64,000 nucleotides of DNA from Blastocatellia bacterium (GTDB lineage: Bacteria; Acidobacteriota; Blastocatellia; HR10; J050). Below the pieces are notes generated by a model, which made no database searches, had not been told where the DNA came from, and saw only the letters and a list, made by a program, of their open reading frames with translations. Where the stretch lies: contig JANWZE010000086.1 of the NCBI GenBank assembly GCA_025054955.1, forward strand, positions 1 to 64,000, given 5' to 3'. Position 1 is the first letter of the stretch. Every line of letters begins with the position of its first letter. A program made the position numbers and the translations under genes. Of the stretch, positions 36,771 to 44,840 are shown one piece after another.

Positions 36771-36923
36771 TTACTTATCCCGCAACCGGCTGCCGCGATC
36801 CACCTTCCATGCTTTGGCTAATCGGTCGGCCATGCGTTGCAGCTCTTTTTCATCGTAAACCTTGTCCACCTCAGGGGCTTTCGCTTGTGCTTGGTCCTTT
36901 TTCTTGATCAATCGAATTGTCAC
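36771..36923 (-). CDS. Small charged protein (50 residues, GTG start), unknown
   Basis: The frame starts with GTG at 36921-36923, preceded by AGGGAG about seven bases upstream, and ends with TAA. The product is rich in Lys, Asp and Glu. It starts (V/M)TIRLIKKKDQAQAKAP and has a helix-forming second half (DEKELQRMADRLAKAWKVD). It has no signal or membrane segment. The clear start site and amphipathic helix support a real small protein. No family is recognised. Confidence 0.55.
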   Translation of the reverse strand: MTIRLIKKKDQAQAKAPEVDKVYDEKELQRMADRLAKAWKVDRGSRLRDK

Positions 36924-37084
36924 TTCGTCACTCCCTGATTGAGTTTTGGTTGGAAAACCGATTGCTCAGATGCAGCTAGACTGTGATCGGATGCCTCAGA
37001 ATTTTCAAAGAGGAGTTGTTCGTGTTGCTCAGCCGACGCCCAGAAACGATGAGGATAGAGCACAGCCGGGAACGCCTGTGTTCC

Positions 37085-37137
37085 ATCCCCAAGGGAATCG
37101 CCCTTATGCGACTGCACGCCACGAAGCATGAAAATGG
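37085..37137 (+). repeat. Dispersed repeat R5, copy 3
   Basis: It shares AAGGGAATCGCCCTTATGCG and the CCACGAAGCATGAAAATGG core with the copy near 14670-14717, covering about 50 bp. It lies in the gene-free stretch 36924-37344. Confidence 0.6.
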
Positions 37138-37138
37138 C

Positions 37139-37160
37139 GCACAGGCGCCAGCGCCTGTGC
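37139..37160 (+). repeat. REP-like hairpin, copy 2
   Basis: GCACAGGCGC and GCGCCTGTGC form a perfect 10-bp stem with a two-base loop. Compared with the copy at 29090, the pair next to the loop is G-C instead of A-T, a compensating change. Confidence 0.6.
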
Positions 37161-37344
37161 CAAACATTCTCAGAGGATTTTCAGGCAAGTGACCGGTTAT
37201 CACATGCAGAATCACGGGCAGCAAGAAGACGGTTGTCGCCACTCACACGAGCCATCACCGGTTGCCTCATAGAGGGGTCCCGTGTCTGTTCTAAACATTT
37301 CGGCAGAGCGCGCAGTCAAGATGCGTGAATCCGGCCAATGCGGG

Positions 37345-38220
37345 CTAGGGAACTGCGCTGAACGTAGCGCCGAACGTGAGTGGGTTAACGGGCCGATCCT
37401 TGATGCGGATTTCGTAGTGGACGTGAGGAGAGGTTGAGCGACCCGTGCTGCCGACACGTCCGATTTGTTCACCTTGCTGAATGTACTGACCAGTTCTCAC
37501 CTCAATGCGTGAGAGGTGGCCGTAGTAAGTTTCGATCTCGCGTCCGTGGTCAATGACAACGAGTTGCCCATAGCCGCCCTGATAACCGGCGAAGGTGACT
37601 GCGCCAGCGGCCGTAGCGTAGACGGGAAGACCGTGATTGGCTCCAAGGTCAATGCCAGAGTGGAATTGATAGCCGCCGCCAAACGGATCACGCCGCATCC
37701 CAAAGCCGGAATTTAAGCGCCCCACCACCGGCCAACCCGTTGGCGTCGTCGCGAGTCGCAATTTTTCTTCGTTCAGGTTGTCCCGCAGAAGTTGAATGTT
37801 GAATGAAACACGATCCAGCCGCTTTGACAGCACCTCCAGTTGATGAGGCCCGCCCACGCCTTCCAATGTGCTCGTGGTATTGCTCTGGGTATTTATGGGC
37901 AGATGAAGCCCTATTTCCTGAGCTGTGTGCAGTAGTTGTTGCGATTGAGCTTCGACAGATGTCAAGCGAGCTTGCAATTGTTCGAGCATCACGGACTGTT
38001 TCTGTTTGAGAATTTTGTTTTCACTCTGTATGCGATGATAATTCAGAAGCAGTGCCGCCTGTTTGAACACCCAGATGGAGGTGAACACGAGCAACGAAAG
38101 GCCGGCTAGGCTGCCAAGAATAATGGCATACACGTGCCGATAATGAAGGATAACCTTATAGAAACGGGAACTCGTTGTCGGTGCAATGATGAGTGTGTAA
38201 AACTGATTACCCTCACGCAT
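37345..38220 (-). CDS. M23-family (LytM/NlpD-like) membrane-anchored peptidase
   Basis: The product (291 residues) has an N-terminal cytoplasmic stretch, one membrane segment (AIILGSLAGLSLLVFTSIWV), a coiled coil (residues about 70-150) and a C-terminal M23 domain. The domain has the zinc ligands in FHSGIDLG and HVHYEIR and a YYGHLSRIEV line. It probably cleaves peptidoglycan cross-bridges or activates amidases. GGGGGAG lies before the ATG. It diverges from the flippase at 38361. Confidence 0.92.
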   Translation of the reverse strand: MREGNQFYTLIIAPTTSSRFYKVILHYRHVYAIILGSLAGLSLLVFTSIWVFKQAALLLNYHRIQSENKILKQKQSVMLEQLQARLTSVEAQSQQLLHTAQEIGLHLPINTQSNTTSTLEGVGGPHQLEVLSKRLDRVSFNIQLLRDNLNEEKLRLATTPTGWPVVGRLNSGFGMRRDPFGGGYQFHSGIDLGANHGLPVYATAAGAVTFAGYQGGYGQLVVIDHGREIETYYGHLSRIEVRTGQYIQQGEQIGRVGSTGRSTSPHVHYEIRIKDRPVNPLTFGATFSAVP

Positions 38221-38360
38221 AGTCTCCCCCTTAGGTTACAAACCTCGTACCTAAAACAAATTTTTATTTTTGAGCCGGCAAATTAACACAAAAATCTGAT
38301 GGTGGCAAGCTAAGATTTTGTTTCCGATGAGATGCGATCGGGCTAACGGGAGATGAATTT

Positions 38361-39890
38361 TTGAGCTACACTCTGGCCTCGATCATGGCCAAGCCCGACG
38401 TTGAAGTAACGCCGCCGCCGTTTGTTCCCGTGCGGGATCGAACCATCAAAGGCGTTGTGGCGATGCTGCTTCGCCAGTTCATCGTGATGCCGGTCAGTTT
38501 TGCCGCCAGCATCTGGCTGGCGCGGCTCTTGCAGCCGAGCGACTTTGGCCTCTATGCCGTTGCCAGTTTCTGGATTTCGATCATCGTCGGGTTCAGGGAC
38601 ATGGGATTTGCTGCCGCCTTGATCCAGCAGCCGGATGAACCGCGTCAGCACGAATGGAACACGATATTTACATTTCAATTGGCGCTGGTCTCTGTCACCG
38701 TCGCATTGCTCTATCTATTGGCCGAGCCGCTCACGAGGCTCTATCAGATGGACCCGCGCATGACATGGGTCATTCGCGGCCTTTCATTGATTTTGTTTAT
38801 CGGATTGCTCGGATCAATGCCCCATGTGATGTTGGAGCGCCGGCTGGCTTATGACGTGATCGCCAGGATTGATGTGATTGCCACGCTGGCGTTTCATAGT
38901 TGCGCGGTCACGTTAGCCTTATTGGGATTCAGTGTTTGGAGCTTCATTGTGGCAGCCCTTCTCAATGAGCTCATTCGTGGCGGATTATTGTTCCGACATG
39001 CCTCATGGCGCGTTGGGTTTTGCTGGAACAATGCGTTCTTGAAGTCAGCGCTGAGGTTTGGTGGATTGTATCAACTGGGCGGTTTCACATCGCTGCTACG
39101 CGATAATATCCCGTCGCTGCTGGCCGGGCCGTTATTCGGGTTGACGGCGGTGGGCTACTTGCAATGGGCTGAACGAACCGCTTATTTGACCAGTCAGGTG
39201 TTCACGCAGATCGTCACGCGCGTCAGTTTTCCGACGGTTTCGCGGATACAACAGCAGCCGGAGCGCATCGGTCCAGCAGTCGAAAAAATGCTGCGCTATT
39301 TGATGCTGGCCACGGTTCCCACGTTGGCCATTGGGGCGGCGCTGATCCCGTGGATCATTCAGTTTGTCTTCACCAATAAATGGGCGCCGGCCACATTCGC
39401 TTTCTACATGCTCACCGTTCGCATGTTGGGCGGGAACATTACAACGCCGTTCATTGGTGTGTTGAATGCGACAGGTCAGGTGACGACCAGTTTGCGCATT
39501 CTTGTCGCTTGGACGGCCGTTGATTGGGTGTTGGCACTGGTGCTGACTCGCCTGTGGGGATTCAATGGAGTCGCCATCGCGTATGCGGTGGGTGTTGGGC
39601 TGCCGGTGATCTGGTTGTTGTGGGCATTTGGTCGCCGGAGTTCGCTGAACCTGGGCTACGCTATAGGCCGTCCGCTCATCGCAGGGATCATGGCCGGCGT
39701 GATGACGTGGGGCCTTGGACGCCTGTGGATCACAAATCTCACATCACTGGCGGGCGTGGTGGCGCTGGGGTTGATCCAGTACCTGCTTGTGATGACCGTG
39801 CTGGAACGGGGACGCTTCCTGCAAGAGATCAAACAGGAAGCTCGGTTGGTGAAATCCATCATGACGGCGCAAAAAGGAGAGAGCAGGTGA
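38361..39890 (+). CDS. Wzx-type polysaccharide flippase (second copy)
   Basis: This 509-residue multi-pass membrane protein of the MOP/PST family shows the family N-terminus (FAASIWLARLLQPSDFGLYA) and RFGGLYQLGGFTSLLRDNIP. It would flip a lipid-linked glycan. The start is taken as TTG at 38361 because GGGAGA lies eight bases upstream; an ATG at 38385 has no such site. Its stop overlaps the next methyltransferase as GTGA, so the two are coupled. It is a different gene from the flippase at 3509. Confidence 0.9.
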   Translation: MSYTLASIMAKPDVEVTPPPFVPVRDRTIKGVVAMLLRQFIVMPVSFAASIWLARLLQPSDFGLYAVASFWISIIVGFRDMGFAAALIQQPDEPRQHEWNTIFTFQLALVSVTVALLYLLAEPLTRLYQMDPRMTWVIRGLSLILFIGLLGSMPHVMLERRLAYDVIARIDVIATLAFHSCAVTLALLGFSVWSFIVAALLNELIRGGLLFRHASWRVGFCWNNAFLKSALRFGGLYQLGGFTSLLRDNIPSLLAGPLFGLTAVGYLQWAERTAYLTSQVFTQIVTRVSFPTVSRIQQQPERIGPAVEKMLRYLMLATVPTLAIGAALIPWIIQFVFTNKWAPATFAFYMLTVRMLGGNITTPFIGVLNATGQVTTSLRILVAWTAVDWVLALVLTRLWGFNGVAIAYAVGVGLPVIWLLWAFGRRSSLNLGYAIGRPLIAGIMAGVMTWGLGRLWITNLTSLAGVVALGLIQYLLVMTVLERGRFLQEIKQEARLVKSIMTAQKGESR

Positions 39891-40558
39891 CAGGTTCCTA
39901 TCCGGATCGGCCAATGGAACGCATCCGGCGCGCGCACGTGCACTGGCGCGATGCTGATTATTTGGCCAGGCGCGAAATGATTGCCGATTTGATCGAATGT
40001 CGTCGCTTTGCCAACGGGCGACTGCTCGATGTGGGATGCGGCAATCAACCTTATCGAGATGTGTTTGCTTCGTGTGTGGAGGCGCATATCGGTATTGATC
40101 CTGATGCACACTACAGTCAGCCGGATGTGGTTGGGCTTGCCCTCGAGTTGCCGTTTGTCTCAGCTTCGTTTGAGACGGTGCTGGCCACGCAAGTCATCGA
40201 ACATGTCCCCGAGCCGGATCGCCTACTTCAGGAAATTAATCGTGTGCTCAAGCCAGGTGGACATCTAATTCTCACAGCGCCGCAATACTGGCGATTGCAT
40301 GAGGTCCCGCATGATTATTATCGTTTCACGCCGTATGGGTTGAGGCACCTGGTGGAAGCTTCTGGACTGGCGCCGGTGCTGGTCAAACAACAGGGCGCAG
40401 CGTGGGCGTTGGTTGGGCAGGCAATTTGTAACACGCTGATAGGCCGGCGTGGCTGGCATCGGCTCATCCCACTGGTCAATCTGTTGTTCGGTTGGGCTGA
40501 TCGCCGTTGGCGTGACACAGGCGATGCGTTGAATCTGCTGATCGTAGCGCGAAAATGA
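39887..40558 (+). CDS. SAM-dependent methyltransferase coupled to the flippase
   Basis: The product (223 residues) has motif I LLDVGCGNQPYRDVF, then FETVLATQVIEHVPEPDRLL and LKPGGHLILTAPQYW, as in Methyltransf_11. The start is the GTG at 39887, which overlaps the flippase stop by 4 bp and has AAGGAG seven bases upstream. The pairing suggests modification of the lipid-linked unit before or after flipping. The substrate is unknown. Confidence 0.9.
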   Translation: MTGSYPDRPMERIRRAHVHWRDADYLARREMIADLIECRRFANGRLLDVGCGNQPYRDVFASCVEAHIGIDPDAHYSQPDVVGLALELPFVSASFETVLATQVIEHVPEPDRLLQEINRVLKPGGHLILTAPQYWRLHEVPHDYYRFTPYGLRHLVEASGLAPVLVKQQGAAWALVGQAICNTLIGRRGWHRLIPLVNLLFGWADRRWRDTGDALNLLIVARK

Positions 40559-40654
40559 ATCAGCCCACAGATGACCTGCCGCTCTGCGGCCTGCGATTGA
40601 TGGTGTGACGTCGGTTAGCTGTAAGCCGGGATGCTTGACCCGAACAAACAATCT

Positions 40655-41503
40655 CTATATGAGGAACTCGCGAACGGCCTGTTGGTGGGCTGTCCAGAAT
40701 AATTCATCGGGCGCCTCGATCAGGATGCGACCTTGAGAGAGCAACATGATTTTCGTATGGATCAGGCAGAAGTCCTTCCTCTCCCGCTCAAAGACAATCC
40801 GGCCATCGTTCGTGCGACGGTAGATGCCTGAGCAGAGATATTTGACTTCGTCCATGTTTTGCGTGACGAACAGAGAAGTCGTCTCATTCAGGTCGCGCAA
40901 TTGCATGATCACTCGCAGGGCTCTTTTCTCGTTGACCGGGTCAAGGCCGGCGCAAGGGGAATCATAGAGAATGATTTTGGGTTGGCCGATCAACGCGCGA
41001 GCCAGCGCCGTGCGGCGACTCATGCCACCGGACAGTTCGGCGGGCATCATATCAATTGCGTGTTCGAGGTTGATCAAGCGTAACACACGTGCCACCTGTG
41101 ATCGTACCTGCTCGACAGGTTCTCCTTGTTGAAGCAATCGGTAGCCGACGTTTTCCCACACCGGCATCGAGGTAAATAGCGCGTCCTCCTGAAAGACGAT
41201 GCCGACGTGTTGTCGTAGCTCCAGGAGCTCATCTTCAGATTTTCTTGTGATCTCTTGACCGTTGATGAAAATCTCTCCTTCGTCCGGTTTCAATAGACCA
41301 ATGGCCAGGCGCAACAGTGTGGATTTACCGGACCCAGCCAACCCAAGGATGATGCGCATCTGTCCTGGAAGCACCTTGAAGCTGACTCGATCCAGCACAA
41401 CGTTGTCGTCGAACGAGATTGAAACATTACGGAATTCGATCGCCGGCGCGAGCAAACCGTCTTGGGGCGACTGCACACTCATACGTGTGTATCCAGGCTT
41501 CAC
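40655..41503 (-). CDS. MlaF-like ABC transporter ATP-binding protein with altered catalytic residues
   Basis: This 282-residue ATPase is closest to MlaF/organic-solvent-tolerance ATPases: Walker A GLAGSGKST, Q-loop VFQEDALF, and signature LSGGMSRRTALARAL. The Walker B line reads IILYDSPCAGLDP, so the catalytic Glu is Ser. The switch line reads LFVTQNMDEV, so the H-loop His is Gln. Between switch and C-terminus is an insert (IYRRTNDGRIVFERERKDF). No MlaE or MlaD gene is adjacent. The GTG start overlaps the kptA stop as GTGA. Confidence 0.87.
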   Translation of the reverse strand: MKPGYTRMSVQSPQDGLLAPAIEFRNVSISFDDNVVLDRVSFKVLPGQMRIILGLAGSGKSTLLRLAIGLLKPDEGEIFINGQEITRKSEDELLELRQHVGIVFQEDALFTSMPVWENVGYRLLQQGEPVEQVRSQVARVLRLINLEHAIDMMPAELSGGMSRRTALARALIGQPKIILYDSPCAGLDPVNEKRALRVIMQLRDLNETTSLFVTQNMDEVKYLCSGIYRRTNDGRIVFERERKDFCLIHTKIMLLSQGRILIEAPDELFWTAHQQAVREFLI

Positions 41504-42111
41504 TTCTGATGTTCAATCGTAGCCGGCGGTGAGGTTGATGAATCCGGTGTATCGGCTAATGGTTCGATGTACTGTCGAGCGACGCGCTTGGTGAGGTAAA
41601 TCCGAGGGTCAGCCTGGAAAAAGCGGGCGCCGGCAGCCTGTGCTTCGCGCGCTCGAATGCGCAGAATCACCGGATGGGCTGTGCGTCGCATACCGACTTG
41701 GCGAGCGTCTTCCGGTGTGGCGGATAAATGGACGTATTGGCGTTCCATCGGCAACAAGCCTTCTACGGTGATTCGTTTGAGCGAGGCTGGAGTTGTGCCG
41801 TGATACAGGTACTCAGGCGGATCAGTTTCTGTATATTCGATCCGTTGGGGCACGCTGTGTCCATACAGAGCGCGGATGTAGTCGCCTTTCAGTTCGAATC
41901 GCGGCCGATCTTGTCGTTGGATCACTTCCAGGATCGCATCGCGCGTGGCTCGCGCCCACTGCGGTCGGGATCGTATGGCCTCCAACAGATCATCAATGTG
42001 CGCGAACCCGTGAGCATCCAGTGCTACGCCAAACTGTTCAGGACGATGCCTCAAGATGAGCGCCATGAAACGGCTCAGTTGAACCCATTGCGGTGGCGTG
42101 TTCGATTCCAT
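41500..42111 (-). CDS. kptA: RNA 2'-phosphotransferase (KptA/Tpt1 family)
   Basis: This protein (203 residues) matches KptA/Tpt1, which moves a 2'-phosphate from RNA to NAD. The family line LSRFMALILRHRPEQFG holds the catalytic Arg-His pair. IRALYGHS corresponds to the IRAxQGHS motif, and YHGTT follows. A His-Leu-Ser block (YVHLSATPEDARQVG) is also present. The bacterial substrate is not known. A 4-bp overlap links it to the ABC ATPase downstream, which has no obvious functional tie. Confidence 0.92.
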   Translation of the reverse strand: MESNTPPQWVQLSRFMALILRHRPEQFGVALDAHGFAHIDDLLEAIRSRPQWARATRDAILEVIQRQDRPRFELKGDYIRALYGHSVPQRIEYTETDPPEYLYHGTTPASLKRITVEGLLPMERQYVHLSATPEDARQVGMRRTAHPVILRIRAREAQAAGARFFQADPRIYLTKRVARQYIEPLADTPDSSTSPPATIEHQK

Positions 42112-42233
42112 AGACTCCGCACAGATGATAGAGACTGCGCCGTGACGTGTAAAGGCTTTGGGTTATTGTGATCATTTCACCCTTGATGCTCAGAAGAGGT
42201 TTGCCCTGCCAAGCTGTGGTGAGTATGCCACTC

Positions 42234-42424
42234 GTCCGAAGAAAGGCCCTATGTGGGTCGGCAGTCAGAAGCCAGGAGCCAGAAGCCAGGAGTCAGAAGC
42301 CAGCAGGAGTCAGGGAACCAGCAGCCAGGGACATAATACCAATCGCACAGAGAAAGGTTGTGTTTGATGAACCGACATGGAGAGCAGCAGCAGAACGCCC
42401 GAAGCGGCCGTCTCCGATTTTCTG
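42234..42424 (+). repeat. Dispersed repeat R3, copy 2
   Basis: It is the direct-orientation partner of 36236-36386. The central run has several imperfect copies of a CCAGGAGTCAGAAG unit, like the run at 56945-57055. It lies in the gene-free stretch 42112-42608. Confidence 0.65.
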
Positions 42425-42509
42425 ATGGCAGTTGGGATGACTCGTGCTACGCGCCTTTCTGCTAAGCCGCGCAAGCGGCGCATGCGAAGGGAGCCAGACG
42501 TGCAACCTC

Positions 42510-42611
42510 TAGAGCGATTTTCAATTGCCTTAGCCGGGGAGCGCCTGCCTTGCGGGCTCATGCACGCTGGAAGTGCGCGCCCCAGGGTAGATTGATTCGC
42601 AAACCGCTCTA
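42510..42611 (+). repeat. MITE-like repeat R1, copy B
   Basis: This is an intact copy with ends TAGAGCGATTTT and CAAACCGCTCTA, flanked by C and G so that both ends read CTAG. It ends inside the last codons of the rluB gene on the other strand (stop at 42609). Confidence 0.78.
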
Positions 42612-43358
42612 GTCAGGCTTTCTGGTGGCAGAGCCTGAATAGTGAAAGAATCGCCGAACTTCTGCGCTGGACAGATGACGATACTGGCCCGGCTTCAATT
42701 TGCCGATGGTTAAGAACCCAATGGCCACGCGCTTGAGCTTGACAACCGAGTGGCCGATTTTGTCGAACATCAAGCGGATTTGGTGATGGCGGCCTTCAAT
42801 GATCGTGACTTCGTACCATGCGTTCGAGGCCGTTTGTCTGAGCTCACGGATCGTTGCCGGGGCCGTGCGCCGTCCTTCGATGACGACGCCGGAGCGCAGC
42901 AAGTTGAGTTGTTTCTCGCCGGGTATGCCTTTGACCTTCACATGATAGGTTTTAGGAATTTGGTTTTTGGCTGAAGCGATCAAGTTAGCAAATTCACCGT
43001 CATTCGTCAGCAACAGCAGCCCCTCCGAGTTGAAGTCCAATCGTCCCACCGGGTAGACCTTCGTTTTGGGGTCTGGCAGCAAGTCGGTCACTAACGGTCG
43101 TCGGGCTGGGTCTGACAGGCTCGATAAGTATCCGGCTGGCTTGTTCAGTAGGATGTAGACCTTTTGCCGCGCGGCCAGCCGGGGATTGATCAGCTTGCCG
43201 CTGACTTTGATGTGATCGCGTTCAGGGTCAGCCTTCGTGCCTAACGCAGTGACTACCTGACCGTTGACCGTGACCTGTCCCGCCAAGATGAGTTCTTCAG
43301 CCTTGCGCCGCGAGGCGATGCCCGCCTGCGCGATGATCTTTTGCAAACGCTCTTGCAT
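42609..43358 (-). CDS. rluB: Pseudouridine synthase RluB/RsuA family
   Basis: The product (249 residues) has an N-terminal S4 RNA-binding domain (QERLQKIIAQAGIASRRKAE) and a pseudouridine synthase domain with LLNKPAGYLSSL and the catalytic GRLDFNSEG. It should make a pseudouridine in 23S rRNA. It abuts scpB. The last three bases of the gene lie within an R1 element end, which makes the C-terminus partly repeat-derived. Confidence 0.9.
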   Translation of the reverse strand: MQERLQKIIAQAGIASRRKAEELILAGQVTVNGQVVTALGTKADPERDHIKVSGKLINPRLAARQKVYILLNKPAGYLSSLSDPARRPLVTDLLPDPKTKVYPVGRLDFNSEGLLLLTNDGEFANLIASAKNQIPKTYHVKVKGIPGEKQLNLLRSGVVIEGRRTAPATIRELRQTASNAWYEVTIIEGRHHQIRLMFDKIGHSVVKLKRVAIGFLTIGKLKPGQYRHLSSAEVRRFFHYSGSATRKPD

Positions 43359-43961
43359 TTATTCGACGGTGAGGTCCTCGAAGTCTTCGATGCTGGGCAG
43401 TTCCGAAAGATCATTCAAGCCGAATTGCACGAGAAATTCTTTCGATGTGCCGTATAGAATCGGGCGACCGACGACCATCTTTCTGCCCTTGGGGACGATG
43501 AGCCGTTTTTCCAGCAGCGTTTTGATGGACGAGATCGAGCTTTTGCCGCGAATCTCCTGAATCTCAGGCACGGTGATTGGCTGCTTGTAGGCGATGACGG
43601 CCAGTGTTTCCAATGAAGCCAGTGACAATCGCGCCGATGGTTGCAAGCGCAGATACCGACGAATCTGTTCGTGAAATTGCGGTCGAGTCGAGAGACGATA
43701 GCCGCCGGCGATTTTACGAATCTCTGTGCCGCCATCGCGTGCGTTGAATTCATCCATCAGCTCATCAGCCCATCGAGCCACCTGTTGGGTGTCGCCACAC
43801 TGTAAAATCTCAGCCAGTTGTTTGACAGTGAGCGGTTCTTCAGCAACCAACAGTAGCGCTTCGATCGCGGCTTTCCAATAATGCGATTGGTGTTCCTGTT
43901 GGGTGTGAGCGGATGTTGCCGAGTGTTCCTGTTGGGCGTGAGCGGATGTTTCTGCGTTCAT
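43359..43961 (-). CDS. scpB: Segregation and condensation protein ScpB
   Basis: This winged-helix protein (200 residues) joins Smc and ScpA in chromosome condensation. The ScpB lines are EALLLVAEEPLTVKQLAEIL, LETLAVIAYKQPIT and IRGKSSISSIKTLLEK. An N-terminal extension has two near-identical HAQQEHSATSAH-type units, a small coding repeat. The start overlaps the scpA stop by 4 bp. Confidence 0.95.
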   Translation of the reverse strand: MNAETSAHAQQEHSATSAHTQQEHQSHYWKAAIEALLLVAEEPLTVKQLAEILQCGDTQQVARWADELMDEFNARDGGTEIRKIAGGYRLSTRPQFHEQIRRYLRLQPSARLSLASLETLAVIAYKQPITVPEIQEIRGKSSISSIKTLLEKRLIVPKGRKMVVGRPILYGTSKEFLVQFGLNDLSELPSIEDFEDLTVE

Positions 43962-44752
43962 ACGATCACTTCAGCCTGTATTGGTTGAGCGTTTCTGACG
44001 GCAATGATTTGACCGAACGCCGTCTGTTGGATCAGTTGAATGACCGATTGTTTGACCAATTCCAAAACGGCCAGAAAAATCGCGATCAACTCCGATGTGG
44101 ATCGCGCTTCCTCTAACATTCGAGTGATGTCCAGCCGTGCCTCTGTTTTCAGGCGATGGCGCAGTTCGGCGATTTTCTCCGCCATGGTGACTTCTTCGCG
44201 TTCAATCTCCAGAGCGATCGTGGCTTTCAACCGTTCCATCGTTCTGCGGAAAGCTTCAAACAGATCGTAGACGGTCGCCGCCACTTCGTGTTCAGAGCCT
44301 TCCACCTGCGTGGATGATCTGACAAAGATCGCTTGTTCCACTTCTGCTTTGGACCAGAGCATTTCGGCGGCTGCTTTGTATTTCTGATATTCGAGCAATT
44401 GCTGAACGAGTTGCTGGCGGGGGTCCTCCGCTTCTTCGCCCTCTTCCAGGTCAGGCGCGCGCGGCAAGAGCATTTTGGTCTTGATGTAAATCAGCGTGGC
44501 CGCCATGACCAGAAAATCGCTCGCCACCGCGATGTCCATCTCCTGCATCAGGCGTAAATACTCCAGATATTGTTCGGTGATGCGGGCAATCGGAATGTCG
44601 TAGATACTGACTTGCTCACGTTTGATCAGGTGCAGCAGCAGATCGAGCGGTCCTTCAAAAATCTCCAGTTTGACCGTATAGGAGCTGGAGAGTTGATCGA
44701 GTTCCTCCCAGCCCTGTGCATCGTCACGGTAAGCTAACGGCGCTTGAGTCAT
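43958..44752 (-). CDS. scpA: Segregation and condensation protein ScpA
   Basis: The product (264 residues) is the kleisin partner of Smc: VKLEIFEGPLDLLLHLIKRE at the N-terminus and LRLMQEMDIAVASDFLVMA. The C-terminal winged helix is LELVKQSVIQLIQ. The start at 44752 (MTQAPLAYRDD) was chosen because the same N-terminal coding text is duplicated 79 bp upstream in a short frame that stops just before this ATG. It is in one operon with trpS and scpB. Confidence 0.92.
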   Translation of the reverse strand: MTQAPLAYRDDAQGWEELDQLSSSYTVKLEIFEGPLDLLLHLIKREQVSIYDIPIARITEQYLEYLRLMQEMDIAVASDFLVMAATLIYIKTKMLLPRAPDLEEGEEAEDPRQQLVQQLLEYQKYKAAAEMLWSKAEVEQAIFVRSSTQVEGSEHEVAATVYDLFEAFRRTMERLKATIALEIEREEVTMAEKIAELRHRLKTEARLDITRMLEEARSTSELIAIFLAVLELVKQSVIQLIQQTAFGQIIAVRNAQPIQAEVIV

Positions 44753-44840
44753 GTCACGCTCCGATGGAGAGTTGATCACGTGCTTCCCAGTTCTGTGCAT
44801 CCTCGCGGTGAGAGAGCGGCGTTTGAGTCATGTCACACTC
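44714..44840 (-). repeat. 79-bp-period duplication of the scpA 5' end, with a 25-codon upstream frame
   Basis: The text around the scpA start (CGGAGYGTGACATGACTCAA) occurs twice, at ATG 44752 and at ATG 44831. The upstream copy encodes MTQTPLSHREDAQNWEARDQ and ends with TGA at 44754-44756. The 79-bp period is not a multiple of three, so the copies cannot fuse. The upstream frame begins within 5 bp of the trpS stop and could act as a leader peptide. Confidence 0.75.
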
